Positions 1-9,571 are shown, counted from the first letter of the stretch. The stretch: DNA of 64,000 bases from Microvirga ossetica (GCF_002741015.1 NZ_CP016616.1:2203501-2267500); one strand, 5' to 3'. The notes: generated from the letters alone by a model not told the origin. Made by a program: numbers and translations.

Positions 1-1
1 C

Positions 2-865
2 GTGCTGGTGGCGGCCGCCCTTCGGGGCAACGGCGACAAAAGCCTTGCGGGTGCAGGTCACGCCGGCAAGCTCTATCGCCAGCACCAATCGCTCATGGTC
101 TATTACGGCGATCGCTACGACACGATTCCGGACGACGCTTCCCTCGTCATCATCGAGGATCGCGAGGCGGCGGAGCCTTTCGTCAGGCGGCACGTCGAAT
201 CGACGATCCTCGGCTATGTCAGCATCGCGGAGGTCCATTCCGGCCGGCCGTTCTATTCCCGCCTGCGCTCGAAAGGCGTCCTGGGCGCGCCTAACCCGGC
301 TTGGCCCGACGCTTATTTCGTGGACGTGCGCAGCGATGTCTGGCGCAATCTGCTTCTGAACGAAATCATCCCTTCGATCCTGAAGAACGGCTATCAGGGC
401 ATCTTTCTCGATACCCTCGACAGCGCCGAGTCGCTGGAGCGTCAGGACCCGGTCAAGTTCAAAGGCATGATCGCCGCGGCTGCGGATCTCGTCCGAGCCA
501 TCCGGGCGGCCTTTCCCTCGATCATCATCATGGTCAATCGCGGCTATGCGATCCTGCCGCAAATTCCGGGCGAGTTCGACTATCTCCTGGGCGAGTCGGT
601 GCGCACCACCTTCAATCCGCAGACCGGGGCCTATTTCCGCCGGACGGAGCAGGATATCGAATGGCAGCGCGCGCGGATGCTCGAGGCGCGCGATCGTGAC
701 CCGTCCCTGCAGCTCTTCTCGCTCGACTACTGGAATCCGAAAGACCGCGTGGGCCTTGCCGCGCTTTATGCCGAAGCACGCGCCGACGGCTTCGTCCCCT
801 ACATCGCAACGCCGGACCTGACGCAGATCGTGCCCGAGCGCCTGCCGAACGAGAGAGCCCCATGA
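2..865 (+). CDS. pelA: PelA-like glycoside hydrolase (GH114/GH166 type), 5' end uncertain
   Basis: This is probably the periplasmic hydrolase that trims the Pel-type galactosamine-rich polymer. The 287 visible residues form one TIM-barrel hydrolase domain: strands GYVSIAEVHSG (71-81) and YFVDVRS (105-111), the acidic motif GIFLDTLDS (133-141, D137 and D140) and GESVRTTF (197-204, E198). These match the catalytic acidic positions known for PelA/GH114 enzymes. The C-terminal deacetylase domain of Pseudomonas PelA is absent, since the frame stops after the hydrolase. A GTG at position 2 is in frame, but the N-terminus looks like the end of a signal peptide, so the true start may lie before the window. 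The stop overlaps the next start by 4 bases (ATGA), so it leads or continues the pel operon. Confidence 0.75.
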   Translation: MLVAAALRGNGDKSLAGAGHAGKLYRQHQSLMVYYGDRYDTIPDDASLVIIEDREAAEPFVRRHVESTILGYVSIAEVHSGRPFYSRLRSKGVLGAPNPAWPDAYFVDVRSDVWRNLLLNEIIPSILKNGYQGIFLDTLDSAESLERQDPVKFKGMIAAAADLVRAIRAAFPSIIIMVNRGYAILPQIPGEFDYLLGESVRTTFNPQTGAYFRRTEQDIEWQRARMLEARDRDPSLQLFSLDYWNPKDRVGLAALYAEARADGFVPYIATPDLTQIVPERLPNERAP

Positions 866-2640
866 TCGGCTCCGCTCGCACCATCGGCACGTTCGTCTGG
901 AACACGCTTCGCGGGCAGCATGCGCTGCTGCTCACGGTCGTTGCCGCCATCTCCCTCAGCCTGTTCTTCGTGCCCCGCGGCGCCGAGCTGGGGCGCCTCA
1001 ACCTGGAGCTTGGCTTCACGCATAAGGCGATTGCCATTCTCGAGGAAAAATACGGTGCGGGCGATTCCTCCGCCGCGACGATCGGCGCGCTCGCGCAGGC
1101 CCGCGCCCAGGTCGGGGATGTGGCGGGCGCCGTCTCGCTCCTCGAGCAGCTCCTGAGCGAACACCCGCGCGACCCCGAGCTGCTTCAGGCTCTGGCCGGC
1201 TATTATCGTCGGCTCGGCCGCCTCGAATCGTCCCTTCGCATGGTAGAGCGACTCGGCACGATCCAGCCGACGCCGGCCACCCTTCAGGAACTTGCGCAGC
1301 TTTACGGCGAGCTCAACCGCCCGATCGAGCAGCGGCGCGTGCTTCGCCAGCTCGTCGGCCGGTCGCGTCCCGATGCGGCGCATTTCATCGAGCTCGCCAA
1401 GCTGGAAAAGGCAACCGGCAATCCTGCAGCCGGCATCGAGCTGATCAGGCGGCTCGAGACCCTTCGGCCCGGCGCGGTCGATGCGAGCGTCGTGGCCCTC
1501 GACATGTCCCTGCGGGTCGCTGCCAGCCAGGTGGCGGGCGCCCTCGAGCGCGGCGAGCGCTTTCTCGCCAAGTCCCGCAATCCCGCACGGGACGTCCTGC
1601 CCCTGGCCGGCGCATTGTCCGTTCAAGGCTATCCGGATCTCGCCCTGAAGCTCCTGACGCCGCTGGCGGGCAAATCCCGCGAACCCGCTCTCGTGATGGC
1701 GACGGGACAGGCCGAAATCGATGCCGGCCGACGGGAAGCCGCTCTGCGCCGCCTGGAGGCCTTCGCCGCCGGCGCGAAGGTCCATCCTGACCTGGCGCAG
1801 TTGCGGCTGCGCCTTGCGGCTTCCATGGGCCTGCACATGCGCGCGGCCGATGCCGCAGAGGCGATGGGCATCGCTTCGATCCCGGCGGATCTTCTGCCTG
1901 CGACGGCGACGGTGGCGCTGCGAGCGGGACGGTCGGCCGTGGTCGATTCCGTTCGAGAGCGGCTGAGGAACGAGCGGAGCACTCTGCCTCCGATCGTCAT
2001 GGCCGAAACCTCTTCGGCCCTGAGAGACCGCCAGGCCGCGATGGAGTGGGCCGGCCTCGCCGCGCGCGATGCCAAAAACGATCCCGAGACCGCCATGAAG
2101 CTCGCCCGGCTCGAGCTGAGCCTGATGCGCAGGAACCTCGCGCTCGCCGCGCTCAGATCCGGTCTGCCTTTCGCCTTCCAGGACGGTCAGCGCCCGGCCT
2201 TCGCAGGCGCCGCCGACATTCCCGAGAATCTGCTGGACCCGATCGCCCGCCTCTATGCGGATCTCGGCATGCCGGTGGAGGGACAGGCGGTGCTCGAGGT
2301 CCTGAAAGACAAGCAGCCTTCGCTGCAGGCCGATCGGGCCTGGGCGATCGCGGCCACTGCAGCGCGCCGGCAGGATGCCGTGATCGAATGGCTGAAGACG
2401 AACGAAGACCGCAGGATCGGTCCCGACTTCCTGAAGGATCTCGTCTTCACGTCGATCAAGAGCGGAAGCCAGGGCCTTGCGCTGGCTGCAGCCACACGCC
2501 TCGTTCAGGACCGCGGAACCGACAGCGACCGGATGCTGCTCGCGGAAGTCAAAGTGCTCTTCGGCGCTCCTCTGGTGCGGCTGAAGCCGAGCGAAGCCAT
2601 GGCGAGCGCGGGACCGTTGGACCGCACCGCCACGCGATGA
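862..2640 (+). CDS. PelB-like TPR protein lacking the beta-barrel
   Basis: A 592-residue protein with one N-terminal membrane anchor (about residues 20-38) followed by helical TPR-type repeats, for example around residues 45-150, where paired helices rich in A, L and E recur every 34 residues or so. Pseudomonas PelB is about 1190 residues, with a TPR region that binds PelA and a C-terminal outer-membrane barrel. This protein has the size and position of the TPR half only. I infer that it is the periplasmic scaffold for the hydrolase encoded just upstream. Start ATG overlaps the upstream stop, and the next gene begins 27 bases downstream. PelB homology rests on context and architecture, not on a recognised signature. 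Confidence 0.6.
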   Translation: MIGSARTIGTFVWNTLRGQHALLLTVVAAISLSLFFVPRGAELGRLNLELGFTHKAIAILEEKYGAGDSSAATIGALAQARAQVGDVAGAVSLLEQLLSEHPRDPELLQALAGYYRRLGRLESSLRMVERLGTIQPTPATLQELAQLYGELNRPIEQRRVLRQLVGRSRPDAAHFIELAKLEKATGNPAAGIELIRRLETLRPGAVDASVVALDMSLRVAASQVAGALERGERFLAKSRNPARDVLPLAGALSVQGYPDLALKLLTPLAGKSREPALVMATGQAEIDAGRREAALRRLEAFAAGAKVHPDLAQLRLRLAASMGLHMRAADAAEAMGIASIPADLLPATATVALRAGRSAVVDSVRERLRNERSTLPPIVMAETSSALRDRQAAMEWAGLAARDAKNDPETAMKLARLELSLMRRNLALAALRSGLPFAFQDGQRPAFAGAADIPENLLDPIARLYADLGMPVEGQAVLEVLKDKQPSLQADRAWAIAATAARRQDAVIEWLKTNEDRRIGPDFLKDLVFTSIKSGSQGLALAAATRLVQDRGTDSDRMLLAEVKVLFGAPLVRLKPSEAMASAGPLDRTATR

Positions 2641-2667
2641 GAATTCAACCGATTGAGGAAACCGATA

Positions 2668-4044
2668 ATGCCGATGTTTTATAGTTCCCGATCCGACAGC
2701 CGCTCCATCAAAGCCCGTGGGCGCATCGCGGCGATGCTCAGGACCATCTCGGTGTGGACCTGTGTTGCCGGCGCAGCCTGGATGAGCCCTGGGGCGGCGC
2801 TTGCGGATTCGCCCGTCTACGAACTCGGTCCCCAGGACAAGATCCGCGTCAGCGTCATCGAGTGGTTCACGGGAGCCGGCGAACTGCGCTCGCCCATCAA
2901 CGGCGAATACACGGTCAGCCCCAACGGTCTCATTTCGCTTCCGCTCGTCGGCGATGTGAAGGCTCTCGGACTCGAGCCGACGGTTCTCGCCACGCAGGTT
3001 TCCGAAAAGCTGCAGGCGAAGCTGTCCCTGTCCGAGCGCCCGACCACGTCGATCGAGATCGTTCAGTTCCGCCCGTTCTTCGTGATGGGCGATCTCGAAC
3101 GTCCGGGTGAATATGCCTATCGTCCCGGGATCACTGCCCTGCAGGCCGTCAGCCTGGCCGGCGGCTTCTATCGCGCCGCTTCCCAGACACCCGCTCAGGC
3201 ACAGCGGGAGGCGTTGCAGGCTGCCGGCGAGCGCCGCTCCTTGAGCGCCCGCGTCACGGAGCTGATTGTTCGCCGCTTCCGTCTGGAGGCCGAACTCAAG
3301 AACGCCGAGGCGATCGAGTTTCCTGAGGACATGTCCTCCCGCAAAGCGGATCCGGTCGTCGCGGCGGCGATGCGCCTCGAAGGCACGATCTTCGACGCGA
3401 GACGCCGCGCCTTCAGCACCTCCATCGCCGCACAGAAGAAGCTCATCGATCTCTACGGACAGGAAATTCAGGCTCTCAAGGCTCAAGCGGAAAGCCTCGA
3501 GCGCCACAGGGATGCCACCAAGCAGCAGGCGGACAACCTTCGCTCGTTGCAATCGCGCGGACTGGCCACCATGGGCCGCGAATTCGACATCGACCGCATG
3601 CTCGCCGATGTCGCCATCCGCAAGCAGGAGCTCGACGGGAAATCCTTAAGGCTGCAGCAGGAGCTGGTGAAGGCGGAGAACGCCACGCAGGAGGCCGATG
3701 CCCGCCGCAAGCAGGACATTGCGGGGGAGCTGCAGACCCTGCAGGGCGCGCTCGACGATTTCGAGCAGAAGCTTCTGCTCGCCGACCAGACGCTCGCGGA
3801 AACCGAGCTCATGCCTTCACGCAACCAGCGCCCCGGCTTCAAGCTGGTTCGCCAGGATGCTTCCGCCACGGAGACGGAGATCGTCGCGACGAGCGCAACG
3901 CCCCTGCAGCCGGGTGACATTCTCGTCGTCCAGTTCGCCCACTCGGTTCGTACGAACGTTGCCGGGCGCGAGACGGGCTCGACGCTCGGTGCGCAGGTTC
4001 CTCCCAATGGCGCATCCGTGACGGAGGCTAGCGCAGCTCGATGA
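2668..4044 (+). CDS. Polysaccharide export protein, ExoF/Wza-like (Poly_export domain)
   Basis: 458 residues. A long basic N-terminus leads into a signal peptide ending near ALA-DSP (about residue 47). The mature protein starts YELGPQDKIRVSV, the hallmark of the Poly_export (OPX) domain, followed by an SLBB-like segment (FVMGDLERPGEYAYRPGIT). A coiled coil rich in Q, E, K and R covers about residues 170-370, and a second beta-rich piece sits at the C-terminus. This order resembles rhizobial ExoF. No clear lipobox cysteine is seen, unlike Wza. Chosen start ATG 2668 has GAGGA 8 bases upstream; an in-frame TTG at 2653 is less likely. It sits where other pel loci have the lipoprotein gene pelC, and overlaps pelD by 4 bases. 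Confidence 0.8.
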   Translation: MPMFYSSRSDSRSIKARGRIAAMLRTISVWTCVAGAAWMSPGAALADSPVYELGPQDKIRVSVIEWFTGAGELRSPINGEYTVSPNGLISLPLVGDVKALGLEPTVLATQVSEKLQAKLSLSERPTTSIEIVQFRPFFVMGDLERPGEYAYRPGITALQAVSLAGGFYRAASQTPAQAQREALQAAGERRSLSARVTELIVRRFRLEAELKNAEAIEFPEDMSSRKADPVVAAAMRLEGTIFDARRRAFSTSIAAQKKLIDLYGQEIQALKAQAESLERHRDATKQQADNLRSLQSRGLATMGREFDIDRMLADVAIRKQELDGKSLRLQQELVKAENATQEADARRKQDIAGELQTLQGALDDFEQKLLLADQTLAETELMPSRNQRPGFKLVRQDASATETEIVATSATPLQPGDILVVQFAHSVRTNVAGRETGSTLGAQVPPNGASVTEASAAR

Positions 4045-5483
4045 CGCAGCCTGGTGTATCGCATATCGACGAGTCTCGGACGCATCGGGCCATCCTGGGC
4101 CTGCGTGTCTCCGCGCTCGTCGAAACTCTTCTGTTTCTCGCCGTCGCCCTGCTCGTGGATTCGCTGCTCGGGGCAGGAGACCGCTTTTCCGAAATATCCC
4201 CTCACCCCTTCTGGATCATCGTTCTCCTCGTCTCGACCTATTACGGGACGAACGAGGGTCTTGCGACCGCGGCCTTGTGCGCCGTCGCCGCGCTCGCGGG
4301 GCACATTCCCGAGCAGGGCTTCAACGAGGAGAGCACGGCGTGGCTTCTCAGGGTGAGCGCCGATCCGGTGCTCTGGATCATGGCGGCCTTGCTCCTGGGC
4401 GAGATCAGGTCGGGCCACCGGCACCGGTTCGAGGCACTCAAGGGAACGCTCGAGAATGCGCGTCGGCAGGTGGCGGCTATCGCGCAGGCCTACGAGATGC
4501 TGTCCGAGTCGAAGAGCACGCTTGAAGTCCGTGTCGCGGCGCAGGTTCAGACCGTGCAATCCGTCTATCGCGCCTCCCGCTCCATCGAGCGTCAGGGAAC
4601 CGATGATGTGCTCGCCGGCATTCCCGACCTCGTGCGCGCGATCATGGCGCCGGGGAAATTTTCGCTGTTCCTGTTGAACGGCTCGTCCCTGTCCGTCTCG
4701 GCGAGCGAGGGCTGGCATGCGAGCGATGGGTTTCTGAAGGCATTCGGATCCTCATCATCCATGTTCCAGGCCATCGTCGCCCGTCAGCAGACGCTGCTTG
4801 CCTCCGACACGTCCCACGAGTCGACTCTCGCGGGCCAGGGAATTCTCGCGGCGCCTCTGGTGCATGCGCAGACCGGAGCGGTCTTCGGCATGCTGAAGAT
4901 CGAGCGCATCGGCCTGACGGGCCTGAACCCGGCGAGCGTGCAGAACTTCAAGACCCTGTGCGAATGGATCGGCACCGCTTATGCGAACGCCGAACGGATC
5001 GAGGCGCTGAAGGCGGTGCGTGATTCCGATCCGATGCAGCAGCTCCTGCCGGGATCCTTCTATGACGGCCAGCGGGCGGCCCTGACCGATCTCGCGCGGG
5101 AATCCGGTTTCGACGCGTGCGCCTTCTATGCCGGTTTCGAGCCGGAGGCCGGCCATGGCGTTCCGGACGAGGCTCTGGTCGCGCAATCCGTGCTGCAGGC
5201 CGCGCGCGACATCCTCTCGCCCAACAACCTGCGCTTCAACTTCGGCAAGGGAGGATGGACCTATGCCGTTCTCCTGCCGGGGCACGAGCCGCATACGGCC
5301 GACGATATGGCAAAGCGCTTCATCCGCCGCGTCTGCGCCATCCTGGCGGAAGACGGCCACCCGGTGCGTTCCCGCCACCTCGTCGAAATTCTTCACCGCA
5401 ACCGGCGCGAGAAGAGCCTGCGCTCGGAGACTCTTCTCGATGTCACCATCCAGCTGCCTGTCGATGCTCAGCAGAAAGCTTGA
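4041..5483 (+). CDS. pelD: PelD-like inner-membrane GAF/degenerate GGDEF protein
   Basis: 480 residues with about four membrane helices between residues 22 and 120, a coiled linker, a GAF domain (about 175-318) and a C-terminal degenerate GGDEF domain (about 325-470). The GGDEF signature is replaced by GKGGWTY (402-408), so it cannot be a cyclase. In Pseudomonas, PelD binds c-di-GMP through an RxxD motif before that point and activates Pel synthesis together with PelE, PelF and PelG. Here the ten residues upstream (392-401) contain no RxxD, so c-di-GMP binding is uncertain. It is translationally coupled to the exporter gene upstream and overlaps pelE. Confidence 0.85.
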   Translation: MTQPGVSHIDESRTHRAILGLRVSALVETLLFLAVALLVDSLLGAGDRFSEISPHPFWIIVLLVSTYYGTNEGLATAALCAVAALAGHIPEQGFNEESTAWLLRVSADPVLWIMAALLLGEIRSGHRHRFEALKGTLENARRQVAAIAQAYEMLSESKSTLEVRVAAQVQTVQSVYRASRSIERQGTDDVLAGIPDLVRAIMAPGKFSLFLLNGSSLSVSASEGWHASDGFLKAFGSSSSMFQAIVARQQTLLASDTSHESTLAGQGILAAPLVHAQTGAVFGMLKIERIGLTGLNPASVQNFKTLCEWIGTAYANAERIEALKAVRDSDPMQQLLPGSFYDGQRAALTDLARESGFDACAFYAGFEPEAGHGVPDEALVAQSVLQAARDILSPNNLRFNFGKGGWTYAVLLPGHEPHTADDMAKRFIRRVCAILAEDGHPVRSRHLVEILHRNRREKSLRSETLLDVTIQLPVDAQQKA

Positions 5484-6513
5484 AAACCTCCGGTCGCGGC
5501 CTGAGCTGCTGATCGGCGGCTCGGTTGCGGCCGAGATCGCCCTCGTGCTTCACGGTTGGTCTTCGGGCGCCGCCATGACGGAGCTTGTGCTGTTTCACGG
5601 CATCGTATCGGTTTTCATCATTGCCGGCAGCCTGCCATGGCTCCGCCGCAGCGATTCCAGTGCGGGCATGGCGCTCTATGTCGTGTCGCTCGTGGCTCTC
5701 GGGCCCATCGGAGTCGTCGGCTGCGCCGTGATGGAGCTGGTGCGATGGATTTCGAGCCGCTCCTCGATATCCTTCGAGGAATGGTACGAGCGCCTCTTCC
5801 CGCGCGCCCTCGCCGACCGCGCCCAGGCGCTCTACGAGCTGATCGAGTGGCGCGGCGCGAAGCCGAGCCGGGAAAGCACGGTCGCGCCGTTCTGCGATGT
5901 GCTCGACCAGGGCTCGGTGGTGCAGAAGCAGTCGGTCGTCACCCTGATCGCCGACCATTTCAAGCCGGAATTCTCGCCCGCGCTGCAACGGGCCCTGAAC
6001 GATCCCGAGCCTGCGATCCGGGTGCAGGCGGCAACGGCGGTGGCGCGCATCGAGAACCACTTCCTTCAACGATCCGTGGTGCTGCAGGAGGAGCGCGCAC
6101 GGGATCCAGGCAACCCATCGATCATGCGCAGGATCGCTCTTCACCACGAATCCTATGCCCAGACCGGCCTGCTCGATTCCGAACGGGCGGCGAGCGAGCG
6201 GACGATCGCACTCGACATCAACATGAAGCTCCTTCGGGCCTCGCCCCGCGATCCGGAGCTCGTCGCCACCGTTGCGAGGCTTCTCCTCGAACTCGACCGG
6301 CCTGGGCTGGCGATGCGTCTGCTCATGCCCTGGCTGCGAGCGAAATCGATTCCGCACCCGCTTGTTGCTCCCATGGCGGATGCGCTCTACAGCCTGAAGC
6401 GGCTCAGCCTCCTGCGCCGCGTCAGCGCCCGGCTGCTCTCTAGCCTCACGGCGAGCGCGGAGGACGAACCGATCCGCGCCTCCCTCGGCCTGTGGACGCC
6501 CGCCCATGGTTGA
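5464..6513 (+). CDS. pelE: PelE-like inner-membrane protein
   Basis: 349 residues from ATG 5464. Two membrane segments (about residues 14-32 and 36-90, the second possibly two helices) are followed by a cytoplasmic helical-repeat region with HEAT/TPR character (NDPEPAIRVQAATAVARIE and later pairs). PelE of Pseudomonas has two N-terminal membrane helices and a TPR-like tail and joins the PelDEFG synthase complex. Position between pelD and pelF supports the call more than any single motif. The start overlaps pelD by 20 bases; an in-frame ATG at 5440 is an alternative. The stop overlaps pelF. Confidence 0.75.
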   Translation: MLSRKLENLRSRPELLIGGSVAAEIALVLHGWSSGAAMTELVLFHGIVSVFIIAGSLPWLRRSDSSAGMALYVVSLVALGPIGVVGCAVMELVRWISSRSSISFEEWYERLFPRALADRAQALYELIEWRGAKPSRESTVAPFCDVLDQGSVVQKQSVVTLIADHFKPEFSPALQRALNDPEPAIRVQAATAVARIENHFLQRSVVLQEERARDPGNPSIMRRIALHHESYAQTGLLDSERAASERTIALDINMKLLRASPRDPELVATVARLLLELDRPGLAMRLLMPWLRAKSIPHPLVAPMADALYSLKRLSLLRRVSARLLSSLTASAEDEPIRASLGLWTPAHG

Positions 6514-8035
6514 GAATCGCAGCACCACCGAAACCGAAGCCGATGTGTGCCTCATCGTCGAAGGCGCCTATCCCTTCGTGGCCGGCGGCGTATCGAGCTG
6601 GATGCACGACCTGATCCAGGCGCAGAGCCATCTCACGTTTCACCTGATCGTGCTCTCTGCGGACGACAGCCCCAAGGAGAGTCGCTTCAAGCTGCCGCCG
6701 AACGTGATCGGCATGACCGAGATCGCCCTGCAGCAGGATTCTTCGCGGGTGCCGATCGTCTCCGGCCGCCAGGATATCGCCAAGGATATCGAAGGACCCA
6801 TGACGCGCCTTTTCGAGCGCGGCGGGCTCGCGGATTTCCGGCAGCTCCTCGACGTCCTTGAGCGCCATGGCGCCAATGTCTCTCGCTCCTCGCTCCTCAA
6901 CACCGAGGCGATCTTCGCCATGGTTGAGCGCATGTATGAGCGCTCGACGCCGGGAAGCTCGTTCCTCAACTATTTCTGGAGCTGGCGCGCGCTGGCGGGC
7001 GGCCTCTTCTCCGTGCTGCTGGCCAAACTGCCTCGTGCCAAGGTCTATCATGCGATCTCGACCGGTTATGCGGGCGTCGCCATGGCGCGCGCCGTTCTCA
7101 CGACGGGCCGCTCCGGCATCCTGACCGAGCATGGCATCTACACCAACGAGCGCCGGGTCGAGATCGCGATGGCGGACTGGCTCTCGGATCAGATGCCCTC
7201 GTCCCTCGATATCGAAGGGCGGCGGCGCGACCTGCGCGACGTGTGGATCGACGCCTTCACCGGCTATGCCCGCACCTGCTACGAGGCGTGCAGCCGCATC
7301 ACCACGCTCTATACGGGCAATCAGGTCCTGCAATCCCGCGACGGCGCTCCGGCGGAAAAGCTCCAGATCATCCCGAACGGCGTGGACTACGACGGCTTCT
7401 CGAAAGTGCCCCGCGATCCCTCGCCCCGCAGGCCGACCGTCGCCCTGATCGGACGGGTCGTTCCGATCAAGGACGTGAAGACCTTCATCCGCGCATCCGC
7501 CCTCCTGCGCGACATGGTGCCGGATGTGCGCGTCCTGCTGCTTGGCCCGACGGATGAGGATCCTGAGTATTTTCACGAATGCCAGCAGATGGTCGCTCAT
7601 CTCGGCCTGGAGAACACCTTCGAGTTTTCCGGACGCGTGAAGCTGCAGGACTATCTCGGCAACGTCGATGCCATCGCGCTCACCAGCATCAGCGAGGCCC
7701 AGCCGCTCGTCCTGCTCGAAGCGGGCGCGGCCAGCGTGCCGAGCGTGGCGACGGATGTGGGCTCGTGCCGGGAGATCCTCCACGGCCGTGCGGACGAAGT
7801 CCCGTCGCTCGGCCCGGGCGGCTTCGTGACGCCGCTCTCGAATCCGCTGGCGACGGCCAAAGGCCTCGCCGATCTTCTGCTCGACGACAATCTCAGAAAG
7901 CAATACGGCGAGGCCATCCGGGCGAGGACGGAAAAGTACTACAACAAACGCGTCGTCGACGGACTCTATCGGGACCTCTATCAGGATCATCTGGAGATGC
8001 CGCAAAGATCGGCTCTTGCTCTAGAGGATGTGTGA
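6506..8035 (+). CDS. pelF: PelF glycosyltransferase (GT4)
   Basis: 509 residues. The N-terminal domain carries VEGAYPFVAGGVSSW near the start, a strong PelF signature (glycine-rich acceptor loop). The C-terminal GT4 domain has GRVVPIKDVKTF (about 313-324) and the paired-glutamate donor-sugar motif SEAQPLVLLEAG (about 395-406). PelF is the cytoplasmic transferase of Pel synthesis, reported to use UDP-linked amino sugars. Length is that of the family. It overlaps pelE by 8 bases and shares one base with pelG, so production of the synthase complex is coupled. Confidence 0.93.
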   Translation: MVENRSTTETEADVCLIVEGAYPFVAGGVSSWMHDLIQAQSHLTFHLIVLSADDSPKESRFKLPPNVIGMTEIALQQDSSRVPIVSGRQDIAKDIEGPMTRLFERGGLADFRQLLDVLERHGANVSRSSLLNTEAIFAMVERMYERSTPGSSFLNYFWSWRALAGGLFSVLLAKLPRAKVYHAISTGYAGVAMARAVLTTGRSGILTEHGIYTNERRVEIAMADWLSDQMPSSLDIEGRRRDLRDVWIDAFTGYARTCYEACSRITTLYTGNQVLQSRDGAPAEKLQIIPNGVDYDGFSKVPRDPSPRRPTVALIGRVVPIKDVKTFIRASALLRDMVPDVRVLLLGPTDEDPEYFHECQQMVAHLGLENTFEFSGRVKLQDYLGNVDAIALTSISEAQPLVLLEAGAASVPSVATDVGSCREILHGRADEVPSLGPGGFVTPLSNPLATAKGLADLLLDDNLRKQYGEAIRARTEKYYNKRVVDGLYRDLYQDHLEMPQRSALALEDV

Positions 8036-9414
8036 TGGCCGGAATTGGTTTTGCGCTCAGGACCCTGGTCGAGCGGGATGATCTGAGCGCCCGGCTTCAA
8101 GGCTATGGCCATGCCGCCATCGTCGCCGCGGGTCCCTGGCTGTTCACGGTTCTGGCGCTCGCGGCTTTCGAGGCCGCCACCAAGGGCGTACTGGATCGCG
8201 AGGCGCTGTCGCGGGTCACCGCACTCCTGATCTACAATTTCTCCTTCTCGCTGGTCTTCTCCGGGCCGATCGTCATGGTGCTGACGCGCCATCTCGCCGA
8301 TCTGCTGTACGCCCGGCAGGCCGAGGAGGTTCCCGGCGTCCTGATCGGCGCGCTCATCCTGCTCTGGGGCATCCAGGCTCCTGTCGGCATCGCCTTCGTC
8401 ACGCTCGTTCTCGACCTCTCCGCAGCGGAGAGTCTTCTCGCGCTCCTCGGCTTTCTCGTGACGGGAGGGGTGTGGCTGGCCTGCGTGTTCCTCTCGGCCC
8501 TGAAGAATTACCGCGCGATCAGCCTCGCCTTCGCGCTCGGCATGCTGGTCGCCTTCGCGGCGGGAACCTATCTGTCGCCGCGCTACGGCGAAGCGGGTGC
8601 GCTTGCCGGCCTCACCCTCGGCCTTGCCGTCATCTTCTACATCCTTCTCGGCTGCATTCTCGCCGAATATCCCTATGGCATCAGAAATCCGTTCGGGCTT
8701 CTGCCGTCCTTCCGGAAATACTGGGATCTCGCCTGCGTCGGGCTGTTCTACAACGCCGCCATCTGGGTCGACAAATGGGTGATGTGGCTCTCCCCCGACG
8801 GTCAATCCGTGGCGCCGGGAGTGATCACCAATCCGTCCTATGACAGCTCGATGTTCCTGGCCTATCTGACCATCGTCCCGGCGCTGATCCTCTTCCTCGT
8901 CTCCATCGAGACGCGCTTCTTCGAGCAATATGTCGCCTTCTACAGGGACATCCAGAACCATGCGACGCTCCAGAGGATCCGGCAGAACCACAAGCTCATC
9001 CTGAGCGTGCTGGGCGAAGGGATCAGGAACATCGCCATCGTTCAGGGCATCATCTGCTACCTGGCGATCCTGGTCGCGCCGGGATTGATCGGCCTGGCGA
9101 AGGGCGGGATCGAGCTCGTCTCGATGTTCCGGTTCGGCGTTCTCGGCGCCTTCTTCCACACGCTGCTGCTCTTCGCGATGATCGTGATCGCCTATTTCGA
9201 CCTGCGCCGCATCCTGCTTGGCGTCACGTGCCTGTTCTTCGCCTCCAACGCGATCCTGACGCTGGCCTTCATTCCCTTCGGCGCGCCGTGGACCGGCTAC
9301 GGCTACTTCCTCGCCAGCCTGCTCTCGTTTGCGGTCGCGTGCCTGGCAGGCATCTGGTGCATCACGCGCCTGCCCTACATGACCTTCATCGCGAACAACC
9401 GCGGGCTGCACTAG
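8035..9414 (+). CDS. pelG: PelG inner-membrane polysaccharide transporter
   Basis: 459 residues, close to the known PelG length, with about twelve hydrophobic segments spread over the whole protein. The N-terminus MAGIGFALRTLVERDDLSAR and the internal segment FYNAAIWVDKWVMW are characteristic of PelG, a member of the polysaccharide transporter superfamily that works with PelD, PelE and PelF to move the polymer across the inner membrane. The ATG at 8035 shares its first base with the pelF stop codon. This is the last gene of the pel operon. I see no intrinsic terminator in the 157 bases before the next gene. Confidence 0.93.
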   Translation: MAGIGFALRTLVERDDLSARLQGYGHAAIVAAGPWLFTVLALAAFEAATKGVLDREALSRVTALLIYNFSFSLVFSGPIVMVLTRHLADLLYARQAEEVPGVLIGALILLWGIQAPVGIAFVTLVLDLSAAESLLALLGFLVTGGVWLACVFLSALKNYRAISLAFALGMLVAFAAGTYLSPRYGEAGALAGLTLGLAVIFYILLGCILAEYPYGIRNPFGLLPSFRKYWDLACVGLFYNAAIWVDKWVMWLSPDGQSVAPGVITNPSYDSSMFLAYLTIVPALILFLVSIETRFFEQYVAFYRDIQNHATLQRIRQNHKLILSVLGEGIRNIAIVQGIICYLAILVAPGLIGLAKGGIELVSMFRFGVLGAFFHTLLLFAMIVIAYFDLRRILLGVTCLFFASNAILTLAFIPFGAPWTGYGYFLASLLSFAVACLAGIWCITRLPYMTFIANNRGLH

Positions 9415-9571
9415 GCCTTCCCCGCACCGGCGGCTCCGGCCGAGCCCTGCCGGCTGGCGCGGGCGGTCCCTGTCGCCTGCGCATAAGAGAGGGCTTGACC
9501 TGAGCGGCTGCCACGGTCTCTCTTGGGCGCCTCGACCAACGCGGCCGCAGCCGCCATCCCGAGGAACTGGA

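Noticed and set aside
799..3552. Long minus-strand open frame (917 residues) across the pel genes
   Set aside because: It is antisense to genes with clear motifs, its translation is rich in R, G, H and E with no domain, and high-GC codon bias explains such frames.
2..9414. A pelC gene in the pel operon
   Set aside because: I looked for a short lipoprotein gene; the only candidate slot holds the Poly_export protein and the gaps are too small.
9415..9571. Terminator after pelG
   Set aside because: Only loose GC-rich complementarity is present and no T tract, so no terminator is called.
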